This document shows, in pieces, positions 8,779 to 16,583 of a stretch of 26,206 nucleotides of DNA. Position 1 is the first letter of the stretch, and every line of letters begins with the position of its first letter. The stretch is from a virus, in IMG/VR virus record IMGVR_UViG_3300045286_000133, positions 1 through 26,206 of that record. One strand, written 5' to 3'. The notes under the pieces were generated by a model that had not been told where the DNA came from, did no database searches, and worked only from the letters and a program-made list of their open reading frames with translations. The position numbers and the translations under genes were made by a program.

Positions 8779-9540
8779 TCAGCCGACCGCGATCGAGATC
8801 GGGACGAGCGTCGGGTCGGCCGGGTCGTAATAGCCGGTCATCACGCAGTGGACGCCGGCGACGGCCGAGTCCGAGAACTCAGAGGTCATCTTGCCGTCAG
8901 AGAGCGCGTCCGTGACGGTGACGACCAGGTGACGGCCGTCGACGCCCACGCCGTCGAGGATCACGTCGGCGAACACCGACGTGTCGATGCGGCCGATGCG
9001 CATCGTCGTGGTCGTCACGTCCGCGTCGACGGTCCGCACGACCGCGTCGCCCGACGTGTGCGCCTTCCGCAGCGCCTCGACGAGCTCCACTGCCGGGTCG
9101 ATGATCGCCTTGACCTCGCCGTACTCGGCGCCGGCGCCCGTCCCGAACTTGAGGAACTGCCCCACCGCGAGCGGCGATGCCGTCGAGGCGAGCTCGACCA
9201 GCGTGTCCCCGATCGCCGAGTCGGCCCCGAGCGTCGTCGAGAACGCGCCGCCGCCGCCGACGGCCGAGCCGGCGCCGGAGCTCGAGGTCGAGCCGGGAAG
9301 CGCCCACGCCATCTTCGACGCGGTCAGCTCGTTGACGTCGAACTCGATCTGCGCCTTGGCCTTGGTGACGAACACGGCGCCCTTGACCGGTCCGCCGGCG
9401 CCCTGGAAGTCGGGCGCGTACTGCGTCTCCTCGACCGTCACCTTGGGCGGGGTGATGGTCGCGCCGACCTCGGTGCCGCCGACGGTGAGCGACGCCGGCG
9501 CGCCGAAGAACAGGGCGGTGGGGTCGATCGTGGTGGCCAT
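8779..9540 (-). CDS. Major tail tube protein
   Basis: The product has 253 residues from an ATG at 9540, preceded by a strong AGAGGAGAG ribosome site. The N-terminal half (FGAPASLTVGGTEVGATITP, VTVEETQYAPDFQGAGGPV) and the C-terminal segment (DGKMTSEFSDSAVAGVHCVM) are typical of siphovirus tail tube subunits, which stack as hexamer rings around the tape measure. Residues about 103-172 look like an inserted domain of the form GD-T-L-V-E-L...VGQFLKFG...EYGEV...AHTSGDAVVR, flanked by a Gly/Ser-rich linker (residues 84-99). Similar inserts decorate the outside of other phage tail tubes. Its position before the frameshifted chaperone and tape measure supports the call. Confidence 0.85.
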   Translation of the reverse strand: MATTIDPTALFFGAPASLTVGGTEVGATITPPKVTVEETQYAPDFQGAGGPVKGAVFVTKAKAQIEFDVNELTASKMAWALPGSTSSSGAGSAVGGGGAFSTTLGADSAIGDTLVELASTASPLAVGQFLKFGTGAGAEYGEVKAIIDPAVELVEALRKAHTSGDAVVRTVDADVTTTTMRIGRIDTSVFADVILDGVGVDGRHLVVTVTDALSDGKMTSEFSDSAVAGVHCVMTGYYDPADPTLVPISIAVG

Positions 9541-9567
9541 GCCGGTCTCTCCTCTGTGGTTCCGCGG

Positions 9568-9990
9568 CTAGACCGCCGCCGTCGTGGTGGGGTAGGCGAT
9601 GACGCCGCGGTAGAGCGGCTGCTGGGTGTCCGGGTCGCGGTCGGGGATGCCGCCCGAGACGACCTGGCTGTGGTACACGCCGACGCCCGACACCTTCCGG
9701 GCGGGCCGGTCGCGGAAGACGGCCTCGCACGCCTGGTACAGCGCCTCGGCGTCCGGCCACGTCGCGGCGTACGCGCGGATCCCGATCGTCGCGTCGCGGA
9801 TCCCGGTGTGGCCGATGTACGGGGCGTCGATGACCGTGAGGACGACGAACGCCTGGTAGCTCCCGGCTCCCAGGGCGTCGCCCGCGTCCGGCTCGACGCC
9901 GCGGATCCGGGTCGTGATGGCGGCCACGGTCGCGTCGTCACCGAGCTCGGCGATCGCCGCCTCGAGCGGGGAGACCTCCGCTATGGTCAT
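9568..9990 (-). CDS. Tail terminator-like protein
   Basis: The product has 140 residues from an ATG in an ATGA overlap with the preceding neck gene. The sequence (MTIAEVSPLEAAIAELGDDA, ...AFVVLTVIDAPYIGHTG, ..ATWPDAEALYQACEAVFRD) follows the alpha/beta pattern of tail terminator or tail completion proteins, which cap the tail tube at the neck. Position, size and the direct downstream tail-tube gene agree. No sequence signature strong enough to name a family was recognised. Confidence 0.65.
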   Translation of the reverse strand: MTIAEVSPLEAAIAELGDDATVAAITTRIRGVEPDAGDALGAGSYQAFVVLTVIDAPYIGHTGIRDATIGIRAYAATWPDAEALYQACEAVFRDRPARKVSGVGVYHSQVVSGGIPDRDPDTQQPLYRGVIAYPTTTAAV

Positions 9991-10490
9991 CCCGCCCTCC
10001 GCGCCCGGGTCGTCATGCCCCCGAGCACCGCCGGCGGGATGCCGCCGACGCCCCGGTTGAACGCCGGCAGCAGGAACGGCCTGGCGCGCTCCTTGACCGT
10101 CCCCTCCTCGGCGAAGTGCGAGATCGGCGAGTCGAACATGACGAACCCGACGACCTGGTCGGCCGGCGTCCGGGCGCCGCGCGGCTTGTTGCCCGAGGCG
10201 CTCCGCTCGGCCGTTCCGGAGACGAGCTTCCCGGCCGCGTAGACCGCGACGCGGCCCGTGTCCGCCATCATCGGGACGCCGCGCCCGGCCGCCTTCTCCG
10301 GGTCGCGCGGAGCGCTCGCCGCGGCGTCGTCCCGGACCCCGACGAGGACCTCCTCGAGGCCGTCGGCCATCCCCGCGGTGAGCTCGTCGAGCGCCTGGCG
10401 GTTCCAGACGATCTTCGCCCCGCGCCGCTCGACCGTGCGGAACGCGGCGGAGCCTCCGCGCTCGACCTCGCCGAATGCCGAGCCGGCCAT
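9987..10490 (-). CDS. HK97 gp10-like neck/tail completion protein
   Basis: The product has 167 residues, with an ATG sharing one base with the upstream stop. A helix containing WNRQALDELTAGMADGLEEVL is followed by DDAAASAPRDPEKAA. Strands then include VVGFVMFDSPISHFAEEGT and the ending RARPFLLPAFNRG. This is the recognisable layout of the HK97 gp10 family (helix, Ala-rich A-P motif, H-F-x-E-x-G-T, R-P-F-x-x-P). The family acts in the head-tail joining region. The first 20 residues (MAGSAFGEVERGGSAAFRTV) are less typical, but the start is fixed by the overlap. Confidence 0.8.
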   Translation of the reverse strand: MAGSAFGEVERGGSAAFRTVERRGAKIVWNRQALDELTAGMADGLEEVLVGVRDDAAASAPRDPEKAAGRGVPMMADTGRVAVYAAGKLVSGTAERSASGNKPRGARTPADQVVGFVMFDSPISHFAEEGTVKERARPFLLPAFNRGVGGIPPAVLGGMTTRARRAG

Positions 10491-10828
10491 CAGGCGCGCA
10501 CCATCCTGACGTCGACCTCGAGGTGCGGCGTCCGCCCGAAGGCGTAGTCCCGAACGCCGGTCACGTCGAAGCGCCGGCCGTCGTCCGGGTCGAACCGGAT
10601 CCACGCGGATGGCGAGAGGGCGCGCGGCTCGAGGAAGACCACGTGCGTGGAGACCTCGGCGCCTGCCTGGCTGGAGAGCTCGACCTCGCGCGCCGAGCGC
10701 GGCTGCACCAGGCCCGCGACGAGCTCCACCGTCGGCGTCCCGGCGGTCGCGTGTCCGTAGGCGTCAGCGGTCCCGGCGGTCGGCGTGACGATCGCGAGCG
10801 GGTGGACCAGGCGCGCGCGGAGGGACAT
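10490..10828 (-). CDS. Head closure (head-tail stopper) protein
   Basis: The product has 112 residues, with an ATG start overlapping the connector stop by one base. It is a small all-beta protein: VELVAGLVQPRSAREVELSS, STHVVFLEPRALSPSAWIRF, RRFDVTGVRDYAFGRTPHLE. The pattern of G-L-V-Q-P...T-H-V-V-F and a closing hydrophobic strand VDVRMV resembles SPP1 gp16/lambda FII-type stoppers, which seal the portal after packaging. Gene order (connector, stopper, gp10-like, terminator) is as expected for siphoviruses. Confidence 0.75.
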   Translation of the reverse strand: MSLRARLVHPLAIVTPTAGTADAYGHATAGTPTVELVAGLVQPRSAREVELSSQAGAEVSTHVVFLEPRALSPSAWIRFDPDDGRRFDVTGVRDYAFGRTPHLEVDVRMVRA

Positions 10829-11358
10829 CAGAGGACCCCCATCCCCTCGTCGAGCGTGGCGAGGATCGCCGTGCGCTCGTCGTCGTACTTCCCGGCCTGG
10901 AGGTTCTTCTGCTCGAGCCAGTCGCCGATGCGCTCGCCCGAGGTGCCGGGCAGGTACTGGAAGTCGAGCTCGACCAGCGCCATCGCGACGCGGTCCCGCT
11001 CCCGCGTGTCCCCGATCGAGTAGACGACGTCGACCCGGCCCTGCCAGGCGCGGCACGGGTTCGTCCCGGTGCGGAGCCGCTCGAGGACCGACCCCGTGCT
11101 GCGCAGGAGCCAGTCGTCGCCGGAGAGGAGGAGGGGCCGGCTGGTGTCGGCCCGCTCGATGACCCGCGCGACGTCCTCGGCCGGGTGGTCGAGCATGAGC
11201 AGCGGACCGTGCAGCCGGCTGTGCTGCTCGGTCCGCTCGCCCGGAGCCCCAGCCTCGTCCGCGATCGCCTCGTAGGCGGCGTCGATCGCCGACTGGACCG
11301 CGTCGTCGTCGGCCCCAGTCGTGACCCTCGCCCGGACGTCCGCGACGGTGATCGTCAC
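10828..11358 (-). CDS. Head-tail connector (adaptor) protein
   Basis: The product has 176 residues from a GTG three bases after the TAG of the preceding gene. An N-terminal helical part (TVADVRARVTTGADDDAVQSAI, DAAYEAIADEAG) is followed by strands and a C-terminal helix pair (RDRVAMALVELDFQYLP, ERIGDWLEQKN). This is the layout of the gp6/gp15-type adaptors that sit below the portal. The closing residues are DDERTAILATLDEGMGVL. No catalytic motif is present or expected. Confidence 0.8.
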   Translation of the reverse strand: MTITVADVRARVTTGADDDAVQSAIDAAYEAIADEAGAPGERTEQHSRLHGPLLMLDHPAEDVARVIERADTSRPLLLSGDDWLLRSTGSVLERLRTGTNPCRAWQGRVDVVYSIGDTRERDRVAMALVELDFQYLPGTSGERIGDWLEQKNLQAGKYDDERTAILATLDEGMGVL

Positions 11359-11361
11359 GGC

Positions 11362-11709
11362 CTACCGCTCGTAGAGCAGGATCAGCCGGCCGGTCTTCGT
11401 GTCGCCGCCGCCGGCGATCGTGACCTCGAGGCGGTCGTACACCGGCACGGGCACGCCGGCGCCGGTGATGTTGGAGCCGGCCGAGGTCTGCTCGAGGATG
11501 CTCGGGTAGTAGGTGCCGTCGGCCGCGACCCCGGTGACCGCCAGGATCGTCGTGTTCGCCGGCTGCTCCTTGATCGTGATGTCCGGCGTGTCGAGCGTGC
11601 CGAGCTCGACCCGGACCGCGTGCAGCAGGATGCCGCCGGCGCGGACCGTGGTGACGTCGGACCCGTCGGCCGCCGTGGTGATCGGGACGCTCTTGGTGAG
11701 GACGCTCAC
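11362..11709 (-). CDS. Small head-associated structural protein
   Basis: The product has 115 residues from a GTG in a GTGA overlap with the previous gene. It reads as one beta-sandwich: GGILLHAVRVELGTLDTPDI, TILAVTGVAADGTYYPSILE, then VYDRLEVTIAGGGDTKTGRL and ILLYER. The combination Y-Y-P...P-V-Y-D-R-L-x-V-x-I-A-x-G-G-D-x-K-T-G recurs in uncharacterised phage proteins encoded just after the capsid. It may be a capsid decoration or neck protein; the function is not known to me. Confidence 0.65.
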   Translation of the reverse strand: MSVLTKSVPITTAADGSDVTTVRAGGILLHAVRVELGTLDTPDITIKEQPANTTILAVTGVAADGTYYPSILEQTSAGSNITGAGVPVPVYDRLEVTIAGGGDTKTGRLILLYER

Positions 11710-11948
11710 GCCTGGCCTCCCTGGTCCCCGGCGTCGTCGCCGGCGTCGTCGGGATCCGGCGCAGGCTCCGGGAGCTGCCCGAAGGTCGGCCGGAACGGGC
11801 GGAAGAGGACCTCGCGGCCCTCGAGCATGGGGTGGCCTGCGACGACCGTGGACCCGGCCGGCACCGCGGTGCCGCGCCAGGAGAACGGCTGCACGGCCTC
11901 GAAGACCCGCGCCTCGGCGGGCGGGGACGCGGTTCGCTTCTGCGCCAT
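11706..11948 (-). CDS. Small protein after the capsid gene (unknown)
   Basis: The product has 80 residues from an ATG with a GAGAGAGGAG ribosome site upstream. Residues 14-52 form a compact, probably beta-rich unit (VFEAVQPFSWRGTAVPAGST, ...LEGREVLFRPFRPTFG). Residues about 59-80 are an acidic Asp/Gly tail. No motif identifies it. Small proteins of this kind with R-V-F-x-A...F-x-x-x-G-x-x-V-x-x-G-x are frequent directly after phage capsid genes, where they are annotated as hypothetical. Confidence 0.6.
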   Translation of the reverse strand: MAQKRTASPPAEARVFEAVQPFSWRGTAVPAGSTVVAGHPMLEGREVLFRPFRPTFGQLPEPAPDPDDAGDDAGDQGGQA

Positions 11949-11976
11949 TCGACTCGCTCCTCTCTCGGCGCCCGCA

Positions 11977-12003
11977 GGCGCCCCGGGGAGGTTCCGGGGC
12001 GCC
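11977..12003 (-). terminator. Strong GC hairpin after the capsid gene, with a competing hairpin
   Basis: A perfect 10-bp stem (arms 11977-11986 and 11994-12003, GGCGCCCCGG against CCGGGGCGCC) with a 7-base loop lies between the capsid stop and the next gene. No U-tract follows on the minus strand, so it may act as a partial terminator, attenuator or mRNA stabiliser. The arm at 11977-11982 can pair instead with 11967-11972 (GGCGCC with a 4-base spacer), so the two hairpins exclude each other. Confidence 0.55.
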
Positions 12004-12020
12004 GTGGGTGCCGTCGCTGC

Positions 12021-13487
12021 CTACTGGACCTTGAGGAGCCGGAAGGCGTTGAAGTCGAGCGGCTTGGTGGTGTTCCGCCACGCCGCGTAGATCTCCTGGT
12101 TGCCCGTCGGCCGCCCGCTCGCGTCGTAGGCGTCGAGGACGCGCGTCGTGAGCCCGAGGCGGTCGACCACCACGAAGTGGCTGAAGTCGCCGAAGAGCAG
12201 GATCTTCTTGGCGTCGGTCGCGACGTCGTCCATCGCGGACGCCTCGGCGACCGGGTACCCGCGGAGGGTCTTCGCGATCGCGTCGTAGATCGAGTTGCCG
12301 GGCTGGCCGGCGGTCCCGAACGGCGGGATGAGCTGCAGGATGCCGAGGTTGGCGCACATCCTGCCGCGCGCCCGGAAGCGCGGCGGCAGGGCGGCGATGA
12401 GCTTGTCGATGTCGCCCAGCGCGAACACGTCGTTCGTGATGGTCGGCACGATCGAGGTCGTGTCCGTGACGATCGCGGCGACGATGCCGTCCGGGGCGCC
12501 GGACCCGTCGCCCATGAAGAACTGGTCGGCCTCGAGGTCGTCCTTCGCGATGTTGACCATGCCGCCGACCTGGCCCATGAGGGCGGCCGTGCCGTAGTCC
12601 TGCAGGAACTCGAGCGAGACCGGGATTGAGACGTCGGCGCGCACCGGCGTCGCGGTCGGGCCGGCCACGTCGGTCGGGGCCCCGTCGGCGGCGCCGCTGG
12701 TGGTGCGCTCGCCGACGTAGGAGGCCGTGACGCCGGCGGTCGTGACGCCCTGCCAGGTCTTGGTCGTGATCGTCTCCTGCCGGGCCCAGCCGGGCTGGCG
12801 GAGCGGGTTGACCGAGCCGTCGCTGGTGACCACGAAGGTCGGGTCGATCGTCGGCGGGAGCGCGAGGCCGCCGTCCGTGCCGTCGCTGTACGACTGCATC
12901 ACGGCCATCATGGACGCGCCCAGGCCGCTGCGGTCGACGTCGCGCCGCAGCAGCTTGGCCGCCCACGCGTCCTGGTACGCGGGCGAGGAGCCGGCGATGA
13001 CGTAGCGGCTCGTCGCGCCGAACCGCTCGTCCTTGTGGCGCTCGATGACCCGCGCGAGCTTGTCGCGCGAGGCCTCGGTGTTCGGCGAGCTCGGGAACAT
13101 CGCCTTCTCCGCCACGCGCATCGCGCCGTCGCGGAGGGCTCCGGCGAGCTTGTCCGGGTCGCCGCCCGTCGCCGCGCGGTAGGCGGAGAGGTCGAAGATG
13201 TTGTCCGGCGTCCGGATGACGTTCGGCGCGGAGTACACGCTCGACGCCTCGACCCGGCCGGGCACCTTCAGGGCCGCAGCGACCTCGGTCTCGCGGATCC
13301 GCAGCTGCTCGATCGCCGCCTCGAGGTAGGCGCGGGCCTCCTTGTTCTCGTCGAACTCGGCCTGCTGCGCCTCGGTGTAGGGCTGGCCGTTGCTCTCGGC
13401 CTCGAGCTCCTGGAGCTTCGCGACGAGGTCGTCGAGCGCGGACTGGTGCGCCTCGCGGCCCCGGAGGCTGGTGAGTTCGATCTTCAT
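12021..13487 (-). CDS. Major capsid protein, HK97 fold
   Basis: The product has 488 residues, starting at an ATG in an ATGA overlap with the protease stop. Residues about 10-75 are charged and helical, with coiled-coil potential (SALDDLVAKLQELEAES, EQLRIRETEVAAALK). This matches the scaffolding delta domain that phages of this type fuse to the capsid and that the prohead protease removes. The main part has the hallmarks of HK97-fold capsids: VNPLRQPGWARQETITTKTW, PVRADVSIPVSLEFLQDY, ADQFFMGDGSGAPDGIVAA, and KKILLFGDFSHFVVVDRLG near the end. Cleavage probably falls shortly after residue 75. It is the largest head gene after the portal, and a strong hairpin follows it. Confidence 0.95.
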   Translation of the reverse strand: MKIELTSLRGREAHQSALDDLVAKLQELEAESNGQPYTEAQQAEFDENKEARAYLEAAIEQLRIRETEVAAALKVPGRVEASSVYSAPNVIRTPDNIFDLSAYRAATGGDPDKLAGALRDGAMRVAEKAMFPSSPNTEASRDKLARVIERHKDERFGATSRYVIAGSSPAYQDAWAAKLLRRDVDRSGLGASMMAVMQSYSDGTDGGLALPPTIDPTFVVTSDGSVNPLRQPGWARQETITTKTWQGVTTAGVTASYVGERTTSGAADGAPTDVAGPTATPVRADVSIPVSLEFLQDYGTAALMGQVGGMVNIAKDDLEADQFFMGDGSGAPDGIVAAIVTDTTSIVPTITNDVFALGDIDKLIAALPPRFRARGRMCANLGILQLIPPFGTAGQPGNSIYDAIAKTLRGYPVAEASAMDDVATDAKKILLFGDFSHFVVVDRLGLTTRVLDAYDASGRPTGNQEIYAAWRNTTKPLDFNAFRLLKVQ

Positions 13488-14629
13488 CGCGGGGTGCTCC
13501 TCTTGTCCCGGTTGCGGGCGTTGAACGCGCGCATGGCTGCCAGGTCCGGCGCCGGCTGCTGCTCGGCGCGGCGGATGGGGGTGACGGTCGCGGCCGCGGC
13601 CGGCTTCGAGCTCGGCGCGCTGCCCTGCATCCGGCGGACGGTGTCCTCGAGGGACCCGATGCGGTCGACCATGCCGGCCGCCTTGGCCTTGCCGGCGAGG
13701 AGCGTCCTGCCCTCGCCGTAGCCCGACGCCACCGCGTCGGGCGAGACCCCGCGGCCCTTCGCGACGTCGTTGAGGAACATCGCGTAGAAGGTGTCGACGT
13801 GGGACTGGATCTGGGACCGCGCCGCGTCCGTGAGCGGCTCGTGCGGGTTGCCCTCGGTCTTGTACGGGCCGGCGCTGACGAGCGTCGTCTTGACGCCGTC
13901 CATGGCCTCGGCCGCGCTCGTGTCCTGGTGGGCCGAGTAGATGCCGACGGAGCCGACCTCGCCGGAGGGCGAGCAGACGATCTCGGAGCACTGCGCGGCG
14001 AGCCAGTAGGCGGCGGACGCGCAGAGCATGTCGACCTGCGCGACGACCGGCTTCGCCCCCGCGGATGCCGCGCGGAGCTCCGAGCAGAACTCGGTGAGCC
14101 CGTCGACCGACCCGCCGGGGGAGTCGAAGTCGAGCACGACCGCCGCGACCGTCGGGTCGGCGAGCGCCTCGCGGAGTGCCATCCGGCACTCGTCGACGCT
14201 CGTCCCGCCGGGGGTCGAGGTCTCGTCGAACATCGAGGCGCGCTGGCTGATGACCCCGAACACCGGGATCACGGCCACGCTGCCGACCTGGTACCAGCAG
14301 TCCCCGCCGCCGTCGCCGTCCCCGCCCGCGTCCGCGCGCCGGCCCGTCGCCGCGGCGATCTCGTCGGCCGTGAGGCGGATCCCGGCCATCCGGCGCGTGA
14401 GGACCGCGTCGACCTTGCGCATCCAGTCCTCGTGGAGCGCCCAGGGGCGCTCGTAGAAGAATCGGGCGACGTGGCTGTAGCGTCGGCCGGCGCGGAGGGC
14501 GTTGCGGGCGAGCCCGAGCTCGGCGAGCGCCTGCGGGTCGAAGTCGTGCTCGTCCGGGGTCTGGGAGTCGGCGTCCGTGGCGTCGACGGACGTGTCGAGG
14601 GTCACGGCCTGGTCGATCGGGTCGGGCAT
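13484..14629 (-). CDS. Prohead maturation protease, S49 (SppA/ClpP-like) family
   Basis: The product has 381 residues. The ATG at 14629 is preceded by a GGAGGA ribosome site. It processes the capsid precursor during head maturation. Residues about 115-335 are the S49 domain: SVAVIPVFGVISQR at 117-130, oxyanion segment DSPGG at 169-173, catalytic Ser205 in MLCASAAYWLA, GSVGIYSAHQD at 226-236 and catalytic Lys257 in GPYKTEGNPHEPLT. The N-terminal 100 residues contain the helical stretch seen in phage members (ALHEDWMRKVDAVLTRRM), followed by an Asp/Gly-rich linker at 100-110. The C-terminal end (MRAFNARNRDKR, 366-377) resembles a motif near the portal C-terminus. Confidence 0.92.
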   Translation of the reverse strand: MPDPIDQAVTLDTSVDATDADSQTPDEHDFDPQALAELGLARNALRAGRRYSHVARFFYERPWALHEDWMRKVDAVLTRRMAGIRLTADEIAAATGRRADAGGDGDGGGDCWYQVGSVAVIPVFGVISQRASMFDETSTPGGTSVDECRMALREALADPTVAAVVLDFDSPGGSVDGLTEFCSELRAASAGAKPVVAQVDMLCASAAYWLAAQCSEIVCSPSGEVGSVGIYSAHQDTSAAEAMDGVKTTLVSAGPYKTEGNPHEPLTDAARSQIQSHVDTFYAMFLNDVAKGRGVSPDAVASGYGEGRTLLAGKAKAAGMVDRIGSLEDTVRRMQGSAPSSKPAAAATVTPIRRAEQQPAPDLAAMRAFNARNRDKRSTPR

Positions 14630-14662
14630 GGCGGAATCCTCCGGGGCGGTGACGCGGACCTG

Positions 14663-16471
14663 CTAGATGGCGGCACCCTGACGTTCTGCGTCCGCGGCGG
14701 TGACATTTCCGCGGTGGCGGTCGTTGAAGGCGGACATCGAGGCGGCCGTGGGCGCCTCTGACTCGTCCCGCCCGCCGGAGAGCAGCCGGCGGACGTGGCG
14801 CGGGTTGCGGTCGACCCGGGCGGCGATGTCGGGCACGGACATGCCCTCGGCGTGGAGGCGCAGCGCGAGCTCGCGGACCGAGAGGCCCGAGTAGTCCGGC
14901 AGGCGCTCGAAGCACGAGGGGTAGGTCGAGACGAACGGAGAGCCCGCGTCGAGGACGGTCCCCGCGGTGACCGGACCGAGCGACGCGAGCGTCCCCTCGG
15001 ACGCCCAGAAGTCGCGCGTCGCCCGGAAGCGGCCGGTCGGCGCCGGCGGCAGCGCCGAGACCGAGGTCGCCGGGATCGTCCCCCGGTCCGCGGAGGTGAC
15101 CATCCACGCGGCCGGCCCGGAGGGCTGCGCAGCGGCGCCGCCGCCCGGGAGCGCAGCGCCGGGCGGCTGCAGCTGGACCGACACGAGCCCCGTGTGGACG
15201 AGCAGGCTCTCGTCGCCGGCGATGGCGGCGGCGATCGCCGACGCCGGGGTGAAGCCGTCGCGGATGTAGCCGCCGATGGTCTGCTGGCGGATCTGGAGGA
15301 TCTTCGCCTGGTCGGTGACGTCCTCGCGCAGGAAGGCGACCTCGCGGTCGTCCGTCCAGAGGCGCGTGCCGGGCAGCGGCGGCACGATCCGCTCGAGCGC
15401 GCCGCAGGCCGACTTCCAGAGCGGCCGGAGCGTCGCGTCGCCGACGAGCCGCGCGGCCGCGGAGAAGTTGCCGACGTTGAGGCTCGACCCCTGGAGGCCC
15501 TCGGACAGCGCGGCAACGATCGGGTTGACGCCGGCGAGCGCGGCGATCCTGGTCTCGGCCTTCGCCTGGAGCTCGGTGAACTGGCTCGCCTGGAACGAGA
15601 GGCCGACCGGGGTGGTGGTCACGCCCGCGCCCAGGAAGATCGTCCGGAACGCGTTCATCGCGCCCCGGTGCTCCTGGTCGAAGAGCTCGATCCACTCCTT
15701 CGCCTTCTCCTTGGACATCGCGGCGGGGAAGGACAGCGCCAGGTTGGGCGTCGCGGCGTTGCGGAAGAAGCTGAGCTTGTAGTCGGTCGCGGCGCTGTCC
15801 CCGAGGACCTCGCGCAGACCCGCCGTGAGGAGCGAGACGCCGCGGTTCCGCGCGAGCGGGTCCTTGGTCGGCGTGTAGATCGCGACCTCGTCTGGCAGGT
15901 ACAGCCGCGGCGACGGGGCGATTCCCATGCCGCCCGGGTAGTGGCCGACGCCGATCACCCGCGCGGCCGGGTCCCACGCGCCGAGCTCGGTGTCGCGCTT
16001 CGGCGAGCCGTAGGCGATGTAGGTCCAGTCGGGCCGGAGGCGTTCCAGCTCGGGCCCCGCCGAGTGCACGAAGCCGTTGCCGCCGAGGGACGCGTCGAGC
16101 TCCATCTCGGCGAGCAGGTCGCCGGTGGTCCGGCCCGGCTCGGGGTTCTCGAGCGGGCGCAGCGCCTGGGTGCCGAACAGGGACCCAGGCCTCCCGCCGC
16201 GCAGCTGCTGGAACTGGAACCGGGCCTCGGCGAACAGGCGGGCGCGGATCGCGAGCACCGAGAAGACGACGCTGTTGCGCAGGTACGCCTGGAGCGTGAG
16301 GCCCATGAGCGACGGGTCGACGGGCTCGATCGGCTGGCCGCTCAGGGTCTGGAACTGGCTTAGCATCCCGGCGATCCCGAAGAGGCCGGTGTAGTCGTCC
16401 CAGCTGTTGATGTCCCAGCCCTCGGCGCGGCCGTCGGGCAGGGAGGCGATCGACTGGATCAGCGCGGCCAT
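14663..16471 (-). CDS. Portal protein with C-terminal helix-turn-helix extension
   Basis: The product has 602 residues from an ATG at 16471. Residues about 25-435 are an HK97-type portal: NSVVFSVLAIRARLFAEARF (67-86), YLPDEVAIYTPTKDPLARNRG (about 191-211, before GVSLLTAGLREVL), AMSKEKAKEWIELFDQEHRG (251-270) and the stem/crown helices ending near QLQPPG (433-438). It forms the dodecameric ring for DNA entry and tail joining. HK97-type portals usually end near here. This one continues for about 165 residues with a linker, a beta-rich stretch (FWASEGTLASLG) and a helix-turn-helix-like segment (SVRELALRLHAEGMSVPDIA, then ARVDRNPRHVRRLLSGG; 531-567). It ends with the AFN-x-R-x-R motif (581-586). 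The first eight codons lie inside the 89-bp direct repeat. Confidence 0.93.
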   Translation of the reverse strand: MAALIQSIASLPDGRAEGWDINSWDDYTGLFGIAGMLSQFQTLSGQPIEPVDPSLMGLTLQAYLRNSVVFSVLAIRARLFAEARFQFQQLRGGRPGSLFGTQALRPLENPEPGRTTGDLLAEMELDASLGGNGFVHSAGPELERLRPDWTYIAYGSPKRDTELGAWDPAARVIGVGHYPGGMGIAPSPRLYLPDEVAIYTPTKDPLARNRGVSLLTAGLREVLGDSAATDYKLSFFRNAATPNLALSFPAAMSKEKAKEWIELFDQEHRGAMNAFRTIFLGAGVTTTPVGLSFQASQFTELQAKAETRIAALAGVNPIVAALSEGLQGSSLNVGNFSAAARLVGDATLRPLWKSACGALERIVPPLPGTRLWTDDREVAFLREDVTDQAKILQIRQQTIGGYIRDGFTPASAIAAAIAGDESLLVHTGLVSVQLQPPGAALPGGGAAAQPSGPAAWMVTSADRGTIPATSVSALPPAPTGRFRATRDFWASEGTLASLGPVTAGTVLDAGSPFVSTYPSCFERLPDYSGLSVRELALRLHAEGMSVPDIAARVDRNPRHVRRLLSGGRDESEAPTAASMSAFNDRHRGNVTAADAERQGAAI

Positions 16472-16535
16472 CGGAGACTCCCGGCTTTCGAGGGGTCGAA
16501 GGTGACGGACCCGAGGAGGGCGAGGCCCGCGGCGA
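16447..16535. repeat. 89-bp direct repeat, left copy
   Basis: This stretch is identical, base for base, to 19506-19594 (offset 3059). It carries the 3' part of a small membrane-protein gene, the portal ribosome-site region and the first eight portal codons. Identity ends abruptly on both sides, with mismatches at 16446/19505 and 16536/19595. Confidence 0.97.
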
Positions 16536-16578
16536 AGGCGAGCTGGACGCCGGTGAGGATTGCGAGCGACTCGATCAT
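16459..16578 (-). CDS. Small membrane protein B, upstream of the portal
   Basis: The product has 39 residues from an ATG at 16578 and overlaps the portal start by 13 bases. It has one hydrophobic segment (AILTGVQLAFAAGLALLGSV) and ends in a basic tail (SLRWPR). Its last 24 residues are identical to those of the 65-residue protein encoded at 19518-19715, because the shared DNA lies in the 89-bp direct repeat. The N-terminal parts are unrelated. No strong ribosome site is visible. The conserved short C-terminus may have been kept because its codons overlap the portal translation start. Function unknown. Confidence 0.55.
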   Translation of the reverse strand: MIESLAILTGVQLAFAAGLALLGSVTFDPSKAGSLRWPR

Positions 16579-16583
16579 CGAAT

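Noticed and set aside
12021-15977. Very long minus-strand frame (1318 codons) ending with the capsid gene
   Set aside because: Only the part from 13487 is the capsid. The upstream portion overlaps protease and portal in another frame and is Arg/Gly/Pro-rich shadow sequence.
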